From: Moorena sp. SIOASIH
Lineage (GTDB): Bacteria > Cyanobacteriota > Cyanobacteriia > Cyanobacteriales > Coleofasciculaceae
Length of the DNA: 64,000 bases
NCBI RefSeq assembly: GCF_010671925.1
Contig: NZ_JAAHIH010000005.1
Coordinates: 558,001 to 622,000 of the forward strand
Direction of reading: 5' to 3'
Below are positions 25,588 to 34,521 of this stretch, piece by piece (within the stretch, counting starts at the first letter, position 1; every line of letters starts with the position of its first letter). Below the pieces are notes generated by a model. That model saw only the letters and a list, made by a program, of their open reading frames with translations. It was not told the origin of the DNA and made no database searches. The position numbers and the translations under genes were made by a program.

Positions 25588-27693
25588 TTAATCCTCTTTT
25601 TTACGTGGTTTCTTAATAAATAGTGACTCTTCCAGGCTAGACCAATTATCATCATCAAGTTTTATGGGCTCAGATTCAGTCGGTTGTGCCACAGGAAAGT
25701 CAAACAAATCTTCCATGAGCTCCTCAGATGCCTGCTGTGATTGATCGGTGAGCTCAGAGATTTCTAGAAACGGATCTAACTCTTGAGATTGATCCTGATT
25801 AAAGTTATGGTCATCAGTTAGCTCATTGGTCAGTTCCGAAGTATCTGGATCTTCCGAAGGTGCCGATAGCTCCAAGCTATTTCCTAGAGATGGATAAGAT
25901 TCCAGTTCATCAGTTGGGAAATCATCCCAGTCTTCATCAAGTTCTAAATCTGTTGCTGATCCATTGAGATTGCTTGGTGCAGTGAACGGATTAGCGTTTT
26001 TCGTTAATTTATCCCACTCATTATCCTCAGAGACATCCAATGAATCTATCTCAGGAGTTGTCAATTCTAATGATGACTCCTCCGGTTGTTCCAACATCCA
26101 ATCATCCCAATCCTCATTTTCTTCTAGCTCCAATGATTCTAGGCTGAGGAGGTTATGGTTGGCATCAATCTTTTGTGTATCTTCTTCAAACAAATCACCC
26201 CATTCCTCTTCTAATTCCTGGTTTGAAGCTTCAGTTGTGGGTTCTGGTGATGATGGCGTTGACTCCAAATCTTCTAATGTCAGGAGTTCCCAATTTTGAT
26301 TATCGACTGTATCGGATGGCTTGAAGTCAGATTCCGATTGTTCTTCAACGAATTCCTGCCATTGTTGATCAATTTCTGCATCTGAAACCTCTTGGTCAGT
26401 TAGCTGCTCATCAGGTGACTCCAGTAATTCCCACATCGAGTCATCCCAATCGTCCTGTTCAGTTTCCGGTTCTAACGCCTGGGTGCTATCTGTCGATGGC
26501 ATCAGTGAGGATTCCAGTTCTGCGGAGGGGATTTCTAGCACTTCAGGCTCAGTTTCTAGGAAAATGTCGGCACTAGCCTGGGTTTCTTCTGGAACTGGGG
26601 GTGGAGGTACAAAAACTGACTCCAGTTCTGGGGCCGTATCCGGTAGCAAGTCAGGAATAATCTCTGTTTCTTCGTCAATGGGGGGTGGAGTTACCAAGAC
26701 TGACTCCAGTTCTGGGGCCGTATCTGGTAGGAAGTCAGGACTAATCTCTGTTTCCTCTTCAATAGGGGGTGGAGGTACCAAGACTGACTCAGTTTCTGAC
26801 CACCTATCCTGTAGGAAGTTTGCTATTGCTTCTTCCTCCTCCAATTCAGTAGTTTCTGGCAATTCAGTAGTCTCTGGAAACAAACCAGCGTCAGAAACTA
26901 CTTCATCGACTACTTCATCGACCAATCCAGGTTTTATGATTGGCTCAGTTACGGTGTAGGGATTAATCAATGAATCATCAAGGTTCCCTGGGGTATGAGC
27001 TGTTACTGACTCAAGGTCAGCAGAGATGGTTGGGGGTGTCTCTGGTGCTGCCTGAGTCGGTTCTACTTCGGCTGGGGGAGGTTCTGCTACTAATTCCGAG
27101 GCAGAGGCAACTGCTGCTGCTGCCAATCCAGTCCCCAAAACCGCTGTAGTAACTGTATCGAGACGATGCTCTGTCTGTGACTCTACTGACTTTACTGACT
27201 CTACTGACTCTACTGACTCTACTGACTCTACTGACTCTACTGACTCTATGGCTACTCTGGTTTCAGTCACCGGTTCTGTGCTTGGCAATAAATGGGTTTC
27301 AACCCTAGGGGATTCAGGCTCTATAACCCCAGTAGTGCTAGTTTGGTAACCTAGAGTGAGTAGAACTTCAAAGAGCTTATGGAGACTCTTGAGGTTGCTC
27401 TGAATAATTTGATTGCCTTGAGCAACCTGATCATTGTGAAATTGCCGCAGTTCTCTATAGCGACCATTGCCGATAAACTGGTCCCCTACTTCATTGTCGA
27501 TGGCACCTTTAATGGTATCAATGCGGGTACACATACGATGACCAGGTTTTGCTTGGGCTGCATCTAAATCAGCATTGGTGTCGGCTACCCAAGTGGTAAT
27601 TTTCAAATCAACTGCTTCGCTCAGGGCTAGGACAAGAGCCTCTTTAATATTGCCTTTCTTAAGGTATTGTCTGAAGTCATCGCTAGGAGCCAT
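25588..27693 (-). CDS. Acidic repeat-rich hypothetical protein (paralogue of 30472-30906)
   Basis: Residues 1-115 (DDFRQYLKKGNIKEALVLAL, then ITTWVAD and GRYRELRQFHNDQVAQG) match the small protein at 30472-30906 and define a cyanobacterial domain of unknown function. The remaining 580 or so residues are an extremely acidic, Glu/Asp/Ser-rich tail, probably disordered. It includes VESVESVES tandem triplets (9-bp repeats at 27172-27250), a 28-31-residue repeat (EETEISPDFLPDTAPELES) and recurring D(W/E)DD motifs. No enzyme motif is seen. An acidic scaffold or regulated partner-binding tail is possible, but function is unknown. Confidence 0.75.
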   Translation of the reverse strand: MAPSDDFRQYLKKGNIKEALVLALSEAVDLKITTWVADTNADLDAAQAKPGHRMCTRIDTIKGAIDNEVGDQFIGNGRYRELRQFHNDQVAQGNQIIQSNLKSLHKLFEVLLTLGYQTSTTGVIEPESPRVETHLLPSTEPVTETRVAIESVESVESVESVESVESVKSVESQTEHRLDTVTTAVLGTGLAAAAVASASELVAEPPPAEVEPTQAAPETPPTISADLESVTAHTPGNLDDSLINPYTVTEPIIKPGLVDEVVDEVVSDAGLFPETTELPETTELEEEEAIANFLQDRWSETESVLVPPPPIEEETEISPDFLPDTAPELESVLVTPPPIDEETEIIPDLLPDTAPELESVFVPPPPVPEETQASADIFLETEPEVLEIPSAELESSLMPSTDSTQALEPETEQDDWDDSMWELLESPDEQLTDQEVSDAEIDQQWQEFVEEQSESDFKPSDTVDNQNWELLTLEDLESTPSSPEPTTEASNQELEEEWGDLFEEDTQKIDANHNLLSLESLELEENEDWDDWMLEQPEESSLELTTPEIDSLDVSEDNEWDKLTKNANPFTAPSNLNGSATDLELDEDWDDFPTDELESYPSLGNSLELSAPSEDPDTSELTNELTDDHNFNQDQSQELDPFLEISELTDQSQQASEELMEDLFDFPVAQPTESEPIKLDDDNWSSLEESLFIKKPRKKED

Positions 27694-27883
27694 AATAGTA
27701 TACTCGCGCTTATTAGGGTAGTTTAGATTGACTAATAATAAATAGTTTTTGATAATCCCACGTCCACCCTTGGGTTGTAGTGGTAGGATTCTTTAAAGGA
27801 TATAGCTTTTGTTGAAAGTTTCTTGCTGACTGTGAACACGCAACCGTCAACCATCAACAAACACTCGGTTACTTCAATTATTG

Positions 27884-27928
27884 CGGTGCGACCCCGCGCT
27901 TTTTCAAAGCTAAGCGTGAACGCGCACC
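27884..27928. repeat. GGTGCGACC...GCGCACC repeat
   Basis: A divergent copy of the palindromic family seen at 20979 and 25308. It lies in the long gene-free gap 27694-28735. Confidence 0.65.
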
Positions 27929-28079
27929 AAGAGATAGGTTAAATATATATCAGACCACAACGAGTTGAGCAACTTAGCAGCGCCCATTACTGCTGAACCC
28001 ACATTCCGCACTTCTGCTTGTAGCACAACAGGTTACAGCTGGTTGACTGACAAAAAGTGAAGTCAAAAGTTTAATAATC

Positions 28080-28290
28080 CTTATATGGGGAGGAGTTGCA
28101 GGACTTAAAATTAGTGAGTGGGAGCTGGCAATTCTATGAATGGAAACCAATCACATCCTCGCTGTTCAATGAAGAGTATTGCTTAGTGCGATTGGCGGTG
28201 GTACATCACCCGAGGAGCCTTACCGGTGGTAGGCGCGAGTGATGGAACATGGCAGTGCAACAGTTGCATTTGCAGTAACCCGTGAAATTC
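28080..28290 (+). other. Gene-free region with nested inverted repeats (possible structured RNA)
   Basis: The region is less AT-rich than its flanks and has no supported ORF. CATCAC (28205-28210 or so) pairs with GTGATG about 36 bases on, enclosing GCCTTACC/GGTAGGC. Close by, GGTGGTACATCACC and TGCAACAGTTGCA are further hairpins. I recognise no RNA family. It could be a remnant of a mobile RNA or a genuine transcript. Confidence 0.3.
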
Positions 28291-28512
28291 GGAAATTCGC
28301 TCAGTGCCTGCCTTATCCAGGTTATCTTTCCTTATTGCAGTTGCTACCCTGACCCAGCAATGGCCTGATCAAAACAAGATCATAAACGGGAATACCGACT
28401 GGGGTTTAACATACTTTCGTACCAGTAAGCTGTTGAATAGTTTTGTCCACAGCATACAAATATGTGCCGACCCTTTACCAATTATAAATAAATAATACCA
28501 AAAAAGCGATGC

Positions 28513-28628
28513 AGAGGTGCGACCCGTGATGGCGAGCAATCCCTCGCCATCACGGAAAACGCACCATTACGGTCTTGGGGAGGCAGCGCGGTCTTGGGGG
28601 TCTCCCCCATGAGCGACTGCATCAAGAC
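28513..28628. repeat. GGTGCG palindrome joined to GCGATGCAG-family repeat
   Basis: AGGTGCGACCCGTGATGGCG, with GCGAGCAATCCCTCGC as its centre, ends at AACGCACC. It is followed at once by a GGTCTTGGGG...GCATCAAGACA unit. The same two families are also joined at 185-285, suggesting they move or are duplicated as a pair. Confidence 0.75.
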
Positions 28629-28735
28629 AATAATGGCAAACCCAATCAACCTAAAAGATCTGCGCTCAGCGCAAGCCTGTGCCGTAGGCAATCCCACTCG
28701 TAGAGAAAGCGATCGCATTACTTATTACTTATTAC

Positions 28736-29659
28736 TTATTCCCTAGTTCTACCCAACTTACTAACTACTGAACCAGCACCTAAAATACCCACTGATAGTA
28801 GACCAAGTATAGAAGCCGGTTCTGGAGCTGAAGCTGCTACAACAATACCTGAGCCGTTAAATCTAAAGTCGAGATTTTGAAAATCTTCTGCGGTAAATTC
28901 TGAAGCAACGGGAATTACGAAATCAAGATTTTCTAAATCAGCCGCAAAAGTGTTTTCATCTTGCGTAAATGACAAATCGTCTAATCCCCAACCTCCTTGA
29001 AAAGCGAGTTCAAAACTTTCATTGATAGTAAAGGAGCGTAGGAGTCCTAGCCCTACAGACTCCAGCCTAATACCTGTTGAAAATTCAAAAAGCCCCTGAG
29101 TCTTTAATAGAGCACTACCTAAAAAGTCAAAGACAATCTGATCGGCTTTATCATCAAATGTAATTTCCAAAGATGTATTCAGATCTGACTCAAACTCTTG
29201 TTCAACAGACAAAGGAATGCCTTCTTCATTGACAACATCGGGGAGAGAAGGAGACTCAAATGGATCGGGTGCTGCATCTGCATTAGTCACGGCAAAAGCC
29301 TGCAAAGCCCCAGGAGTCCTTCGCAGGATTTCCTGACGCTCTTGAGTTGAAAAGAACAAATTACCGGTTGACGTTCGCTCAGCTGTGGAACTTGCAAAGG
29401 CATCCGCCCTTCCTACAGAGGTGTCAGCAACAGATACAGCTATAGCTACTGCCTTTGTTCCAGGCACATCGGGAAACGAGAACGTAAAAAAGAAGGGAAA
29501 ATCAGCATCACTAGAACGAGTTTGTGCGAATGCTGAAGCTGTGATTGTTTTTAAGGATGCCGCCTCAGCAGCAGGAGAAGCTCCTAAGCTCAATGCAGCC
29601 AAGGTACCTATAGCCGTAGTCGCTACAGGCAAGAATTTACCAGAATTGAGTAAGTTCAT
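28736..29659 (-). CDS. PEP-CTERM sorting-domain protein (exported)
   Basis: The start at 29659 gives MNLLNSGKFLPVATTAIG followed by a hydrophobic stretch and an AAEAASLKT cleavage-like site, a typical signal peptide; the longer frame to 29743 adds nothing recognisable. The C-terminus has PEPASILGLLSVGILGAG and a basic end (KLGRTRE), the PEP-CTERM anchor processed by exosortase systems in organisms with extracellular polysaccharide. The 270-residue body is beta-rich with no catalytic motif. It probably acts at the cell surface or in the sheath, but the ligand is unknown. Confidence 0.88.
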   Translation of the reverse strand: MNLLNSGKFLPVATTAIGTLAALSLGASPAAEAASLKTITASAFAQTRSSDADFPFFFTFSFPDVPGTKAVAIAVSVADTSVGRADAFASSTAERTSTGNLFFSTQERQEILRRTPGALQAFAVTNADAAPDPFESPSLPDVVNEEGIPLSVEQEFESDLNTSLEITFDDKADQIVFDFLGSALLKTQGLFEFSTGIRLESVGLGLLRSFTINESFELAFQGGWGLDDLSFTQDENTFAADLENLDFVIPVASEFTAEDFQNLDFRFNGSGIVVAASAPEPASILGLLSVGILGAGSVVSKLGRTRE

Positions 29660-30017
29660 ATATTTGATGTGAAATAGTAGATTGAACAACGTTGCGACCT
29701 GTGGCGCGACTAGAATAGTCAAGGACTTAATCAACTGGAACAACCGTTGTTATTTCGTGAGTATATAAATAAAGCTCAAAGGAAAGATATGGCAACTAAG
29801 GATCTTTACCGAATTTTTATATATGTGATTATTTTTTGATGATGCTCAGGGAGTTGCCTTTACAGAATCTTTAAAAAAACTACTCTCAACGAGCCTCCCA
29901 AGTCAGGAAACTGTTCTTTGGGATTATGCCTTCTTACTGAAAGATGCAATTTATAATTAGCTGATAGCTTCACTACCCCTAATCAATTATCTAGCCGCAA
30001 CAATCCATCCTCTTGGG

Positions 30018-30186
30018 TGCATCTCCTAAAAGCTGTTTGACCCGGTGGGTGGAACGGGCATCTTGCCCGTGGTGTGGAACGGGCATCTTGCCCGTGGTGT
30101 GGAACGGGCATCTTGCCCGTGGTGTGGAACGGGCATCTTGCCCGTGGTGTGGAACGGGCATCTTGCCCGTGGTGTGGAACGGGCAG
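30018..30186. repeat. Dispersed element with a 25-bp tandem array
   Basis: A unit starting GTGCATCTCCTAAAAGCTG leads into five copies of a 25-bp repeat carrying the palindrome ACGGGCATCTTGCCCGT, plus one partial copy. Single-copy relatives lie at 57846-57900 (same orientation) and 31004-31079 (inverted). The array is bracketed by a roughly 40-bp direct duplication (29973-30013 and 30252-30292, beginning CTACCCCTAATCAATTAT). No gene lies between 29660 and 30471. Confidence 0.8.
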
Positions 30187-30415
30187 CAACAGAACCCTGG
30201 CTACGAGGCAGAAAATGAGGGCTCCCCCTAACGCACCCTACCCAAAATTTTCTACCCCTAATCAATTATTTAGCGGCAAGAGTCCATCCTCTTTCAATTG
30301 TCGAATGACCGCTTTTATTAGGTAATCCGACTTGTTGGGTAGCGATCGCATAATTGGCCTTTTATATGCTATCTGTAGCTATCTGTAGGGTGCGTTAATA
30401 ACGCACCGTAATCGT

Positions 30416-30487
30416 TATAGCGCTTCTCATAGTAAGGAGGTACACAGGATTTTTTTCCTATTCCCTATTCCCTATTCCCTATTCCCT
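30416..30487. mobile_element. Inverted-repeat element end with heptamers, TATAGCG...GAGGTAC family (partial)
   Basis: Reads TTATAGCGCTTCTCATAG, then GAGGTACACAGGATTTTTT, then TATTCCC heptamers. It matches the outer end of the complete copies at 63507 and 54965. The stop codon of the neighbouring gene at 30472 falls inside its heptamer array. Confidence 0.7.
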
Positions 30488-30906
30488 TTTTTTGCAGATA
30501 GACTAGAGCTACTATCAGTACCTAGGTCAGAGCCTTGAGGTAGCCGACCCATAGTACTACTCAGAACCGTAAACAGTTGTTGCAAATTTTCCAAATTTTG
30601 CTGAATAGTCTGGCGTCCTTGTTGCACCTGCTGTAGATGAAATTGCTTCAGTTCAGTGTAAGGCCCATTGCCCATAAACTCTGAACCAACTTCGTTGTTG
30701 ATTTCACCATCAACAATATTGATGCTAGTACGCATTTGGCAATCAGAGGTTGGCTGGTCATGCTCAGCTGAGGAATGAGGAGCTGGGCTAGATGAGGATA
30801 CCCAAGTTGTAATTTCCAACTCCACTGCTTCACCTAGGGATAGGGTCAGGGCATCCCTAATGTTACCTGCTTTGATTTTTTGTTTGAAGTCGTCTTTAGT
30901 GGTCAT
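30472..30906 (-). CDS. Small paralogue of the 25588 acidic protein
   Basis: This 144-residue protein matches the N-terminal domain of the 701-residue neighbour: KDDFKQKIKAGNIRDALTLS, EITTWVSS, GEINNEVGSEFMGNGPYTE and the helix LENLQQLFTVL. It lacks the acidic tail, which shows that the domain stands on its own. Its last residues (KKGNRE) and stop codon are encoded by heptamer repeats of the inverted-repeat element at 30416, so the original C-terminus may have been replaced. Function is unknown. Confidence 0.8.
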   Translation of the reverse strand: MTTKDDFKQKIKAGNIRDALTLSLGEAVELEITTWVSSSSPAPHSSAEHDQPTSDCQMRTSINIVDGEINNEVGSEFMGNGPYTELKQFHLQQVQQGRQTIQQNLENLQQLFTVLSSTMGRLPQGSDLGTDSSSSLSAKKGNRE

Positions 30907-31003
30907 GGATTTTGTTGCTTTAGTTGGGTAGGGTGCTTTAGGGATGGGCTCGCACTCATTTTATCGGTCGCCAGGGTTGGGATAGTCCGTCTGGGAACAT
31001 TGA

Positions 31004-31079
31004 TAACCGGCAAGATGCCGGTTCCACCAAGATGCTGGTTCCAACCACCGGGTCAAACAGCTTTTTAGGAGATGTACCC
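31004..31079. repeat. Inverted copy of the 30018 element
   Basis: Contains GGCAAGATGCCGGTTCCACC and the complement of AAAGCTGTTTGACCCGG, ending GGAGATGTACCC. Together with 30018-30186 it brackets the gene at 30472-30906 in inverted orientation. Confidence 0.7.
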
Positions 31080-31083
31080 GTTA

Positions 31084-31689
31084 TTAGTTGTTAGTTCTTA
31101 GCCAAAAATCGGTAACTTCATATCCTAGTTCCTCTAACATTCGATGGAGCAGGGGTAAGCTCAGACCGATAACATTACTATGACAGCCTTCGATTTTGTC
31201 AACGAAGAGTCCCCCTCTACCTTCCAAAGCAAAGGCACCAGCACATTTAAGGGGTTCGCCAGTAGCAACATAGGCTTCTATAGCGCGATCGCTTACATTG
31301 GCAAAATAAACTCGCGTTACACCACAGCGCACTATGGTTTTGTTCCGAGATAAGTCAATTAAAGCATGACCTGTATAGAGTTCCCCAGTAGTCCCTCGCA
31401 TCTGTTGCCAACGAGCAATTGCTTCAGAGGGGTTAGGGGGTTTGCCATAAATCTTACCTTCGATACTCAATAGGGAATCACAGCCTAATACCAGAGCGTC
31501 GCTAAATTGATCAGCAACAGTTTTTGCTTTTTGTTCAGCTAGAATCTGCACTAAGGTTGCTGGCTCCGGATGCTGCACTTGAGATTCGTCAAAATTGCTT
31601 TGGCATACCACCGGTTCAATACCAGCAGTTTGCAACAATCGTCTGCGAGCATTAGAAGCTGAAGCTAATACAAAAGTCGGCACATCCAT
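31084..31689 (-). CDS. maf: Maf family nucleoside triphosphate pyrophosphatase
   Basis: Maf proteins hydrolyse non-canonical or modified nucleoside triphosphates and can arrest septation when overproduced. The 201-residue protein shows the family motif FVLASASNARRRLLQTAGI at the N-terminus, a LVLGCDSLLSIEGKIYGKP segment with the catalytic Asp, GTTGELYTGHALI, and C-terminal KIEGCHSNVIGLSLPLL. Length and motifs are complete. Upstream (to 32679) there is no gene, only two very large tandem arrays. Confidence 0.95.
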   Translation of the reverse strand: MDVPTFVLASASNARRRLLQTAGIEPVVCQSNFDESQVQHPEPATLVQILAEQKAKTVADQFSDALVLGCDSLLSIEGKIYGKPPNPSEAIARWQQMRGTTGELYTGHALIDLSRNKTIVRCGVTRVYFANVSDRAIEAYVATGEPLKCAGAFALEGRGGLFVDKIEGCHSNVIGLSLPLLHRMLEELGYEVTDFWLRTNN

Positions 31690-31732
31690 ATAACAATTTT
31701 TAGAAACGTTTGAGCGACATTGCTTATGCTTT

Positions 31733-32046
31733 TAAGGCAAGAGGCAAGAGGCAATAGGCAATAGGCAAAGGCAATAGGCAAGAGGCAATAGGCAATAGGC
31801 AATAGGCAATAGGCAATAGGCAATAGGCAATAGGCAATAGGCAATAGGCAATAGGCAATAGGCAAAAGGTAATAGGCAATAGGCAATAGGCAAAAGGTAA
31901 TAGGCAAGAGGCAATAGGCAAGAGGCAAGAGGCAATAGGCAAGAGGCAAGAGGCAATAGGCAAGAGGCAAGAGGCAATAGGCAATAGGCAATAGGCAATA
32001 GGCAATAGGCAAGAGGCAATAGGCAATAGGCAATAGGCAATAGGGT
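31733..32046. repeat. Large heptamer array, about 45 units (AGGCAAT/AGGCAAG/AGGCAAA)
   Basis: An uninterrupted run of 7-bp units with variation mainly in the last base. Some variants (GGCAAAAGGTAAT) recur in blocks, which shows local duplication. The long reading frames across it are an artefact of the 7-bp period, since all three frames stay open. Confidence 0.95.
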
Positions 32047-32118
32047 TTTAAGGAAATCAGCGTCAAAAAAAACTGTACCTGATCAGCAAGCCTTTGGCGA
32101 ACAACTAAACAACCAAAC

Positions 32119-32646
32119 AACCAAACAACCTGTAACCTTCAACCAAACAACCTCTAACCTTCAACCAAACAACCTCTAACCTTCAACCAAACAACCTCTA
32201 ACCTTCAACCAAACAACCTCTAACCTTCAACCAAACAACCTCTAACCTTCAACCAAACAACCTCTAACCTTCAACCAAACAACCTCTAACCTTCAACCAA
32301 ACAACCTCTAACCTTCAACCAAACAACCTCTAACCTTCAACCAAACAACCTCTAACCTTCAACCAAACAACCTCTAACCTTCAACCAAACAACCTCTAAC
32401 CTTCAACCAAACAACCTCTAACCTTCAACCAAACAACCTCTAACCTTCAACCAAACAACCTCTAACCTTCAACCAAACAACCTCTAACCTTCAACCAAAC
32501 AACCTCTAACCTTCAACCAAACAACCTCTAACCTTCAACCAAACAACCTCTAACCTTCAACCAAACAACCTCTAACCTTCAACCAAACAACCTCTAACCT
32601 TCAACCAAACAACCTCTAACCTTCAACCAAACAACCTCTAACCTTG
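32119..32646. repeat. 22-bp tandem array, 24 copies
   Basis: The unit begins AACCAAACAACC and ends TAACCTTC. Twenty-four copies run head to tail; the 22 inner copies are identical, the first differs by one base (CTG for CTC) and the last by its final base. There are no spacers, so it is not CRISPR. The 22-bp period is close to two turns of B-DNA. The right edge runs into GGCCTTTAGGCCACGCTACGCG, another dispersed palindrome (32645-32670). Confidence 0.97.
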
Positions 32647-32679
32647 GCCTTTAGGCCACGCTACGCGAACAACTGTTTA

Positions 32680-33231
32680 CTAGTTCACTGAAAAGGACTT
32701 AACCACTGCCTCCAACAAATTTTCCGTCTTACCCCAGCGTCGTTCGGTTGTGGAAGCATTGAAGGTGTAGAGCTTGCCACGGTTAACCACCACACTGGCG
32801 AGATTGTGCCGTTCTTGGTTGGGCAGTTGGACGTTGTATTCTAAAAGATAATAAGTCTTGTCTGCTACCTCACGAGCTTCAGCATTTACCAACTCGGCTG
32901 TGCGACCAGAATCGGGAGGAGCAATGGCATTTTTTTGCAGCTGATACCCCACTTCTGACGGTGTGCCTAAATCAGCAAGGGTCTTGCCTTCCGGAACTGG
33001 GCTAATCACCACACTAACATTTTCGGTGGTTTCGATAATATCGTGGAACACTACATCCGGTCCATCAGTCACTGTGATAGGGACCCAACCGTTGGGATAC
33101 AAAAACTGATAACCTTTAAGGCTGTCTACATAGCTTTGTAGACCACTGGCACCAGTTGTGCAGCCATGTATAGCCAGACTCAACACTAGCAGCAGTAGTG
33201 GTGCAATTTTCTTGAGCATCTCTTTGAGCAT
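32680..33231 (-). CDS. CyanoP, PsbP-like photosystem II lipoprotein
   Basis: The N-terminus (KKIAPLLLLVLSLAIHGCTTG) is a lipoprotein signal with the lipidated cysteine near residue 24, placing the protein on the lumenal thylakoid face. The mature part has the PsbP fold signatures: YQFLYPNGWVPITVTDGPD near its start, VSVVISPVP, and GKLYTFNASTTERRWGK near the end. CyanoP assists early photosystem II assembly and is not a stable oxygen-evolving subunit in cyanobacteria. The start could equally be the second methionine (33219), because a 12-bp segment is duplicated here. Confidence 0.9.
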   Translation of the reverse strand: MLKEMLKKIAPLLLLVLSLAIHGCTTGASGLQSYVDSLKGYQFLYPNGWVPITVTDGPDVVFHDIIETTENVSVVISPVPEGKTLADLGTPSEVGYQLQKNAIAPPDSGRTAELVNAEAREVADKTYYLLEYNVQLPNQERHNLASVVVNRGKLYTFNASTTERRWGKTENLLEAVVKSFSVN

Positions 33232-33423
33232 CTCTATTTAACGTCAACTCAGCTGCTTAATTGTCTCATCTTTAACTAATCGTACTTGCCTCTATGTATT
33301 TTCTGTTACCGGTTGGACACTCACCAGATGTGTGATAGATAGTTAAGTCAAGCTAATAGAGCGATTTTAGACAACTGCAGACGGTAACAATTCTGGAAAT
33401 CATCAGGCTTTGTAAGGAAAATC

Positions 33424-34464
33424 ATGAAACCAACTTATCGAACTATCTCTAGTCTAGGAATTGCCACAATACTGACTGGCTTTACAGCAGCTGTCTATGC
33501 TCAGGAGGAGCCATTTCCTGTGCCAGTGATTATCCGATCTGAGCCAGATAATCAAGAGCCGACGTCTAAGGAAGAACCAACTAATAATCAAGCCCAACCT
33601 GCCGAGGAAAAACCGGTTAATAATCAAGCCCAACCTGCCGAGGAAAAACCGGCTAATAATCAAGCCCAACCTGCCGAGGAAAAACCGGCTAATAATCAAG
33701 CCCAACCTGCCGAGGAAAAACCAGCTACTACTGAAAAACCCTCTGTTGAGAAAGACCCTTTTAATAGGGAATTGCCAGTGAGGACTATACCCCGGATGAG
33801 TGCTGTGGAATTCTACAACCGGGGCGTGGATCAATTAGATAATGGTAATTATCCAGAGGCAATGGCAAATTTCAAACAGGCTTTGCAGCTTGAGCCCTAT
33901 GACCCTGATATCAACTACAATCTTGGCTACGTCCACCACATTCAGGGGAATTATCAAGAAGCGATTGATAACTACACTGCTGCTATCAAGATTAAAACCG
34001 ACTATGGTGAAGCCTATAGCAACCGTGGTTATGCTTATTTTGTGCAAAAGAAGTACATCGAAGCGATCGCTGATTTTTCTAAGGCTATTGCTCTGACACC
34101 CGATAATGATACGGTTTATCTCAGTCGAGGTAATGCCTACTCTGAAGTAGAGAACTATTTCCAAGCAATTGCGGATTACGATCGAGCTGTGTCGATTAAT
34201 CCCAAAAATGCCATGGCTTACTACCAGCGTGGTTTAACTCGTAGTAAGCTTAAACAGTATCAAGCTGCTGTAGCTGATTACACAGAAACTCTAAAAATTG
34301 AACCCACTTTTGCCGATGCGTTTTATAAACGGGGTCTAGCAAGCCTTGACCTCAACAAGGTTGAGGAAGCTATTCAGGATTTCAAAAAAGCGGCTGATTT
34401 ATTCCAAGAACAAGGCAGAACTGAAAATTATCAAGAAGCGATGGAAGCCATCAAAAAGCTTTAA
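33424..34464 (+). CDS. Exported TPR protein with a proline/glutamate tandem-repeat linker
   Basis: A signal peptide (ISSLGIATILTGFTAAVYAQ) is followed by four 12-residue repeats of NNQAQPAEEKPA, encoded by a 36-bp tandem repeat at 33580-33720. The C-terminal two thirds (residues 120-330) hold about six tetratricopeptide repeats, for example YYQRGLTRSKLKQYQAAVAD. TPRs are protein-interaction platforms, so this is probably a periplasmic scaffold with a flexible linker. GTAAGGAAAATC lies just before the ATG. The gene converges on psb34. Confidence 0.88.
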   Translation: MKPTYRTISSLGIATILTGFTAAVYAQEEPFPVPVIIRSEPDNQEPTSKEEPTNNQAQPAEEKPVNNQAQPAEEKPANNQAQPAEEKPANNQAQPAEEKPATTEKPSVEKDPFNRELPVRTIPRMSAVEFYNRGVDQLDNGNYPEAMANFKQALQLEPYDPDINYNLGYVHHIQGNYQEAIDNYTAAIKIKTDYGEAYSNRGYAYFVQKKYIEAIADFSKAIALTPDNDTVYLSRGNAYSEVENYFQAIADYDRAVSINPKNAMAYYQRGLTRSKLKQYQAAVADYTETLKIEPTFADAFYKRGLASLDLNKVEEAIQDFKKAADLFQEQGRTENYQEAMEAIKKL

Positions 34465-34521
34465 TGGCAACCTGACGCTTGAACTTAAGTGGCTTTTCAA
34501 CAGCTTTATTCTGTGCAGTAC

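Noticed and set aside
26483..26959. Plus-strand open frame inside the acidic protein gene
   Set aside because: Shadow of the low-complexity minus-strand gene; Ser/Gly-rich product without any feature.
31665..32120. Long open frames over the heptamer array
   Set aside because: All frames of a 7-bp repeat stay open; the products are repeats of PIAYCLL type and not genes.
32119..32646. Possible CRISPR array
   Set aside because: The 22-bp units are directly adjacent with no unique spacers, and no cas gene is present.
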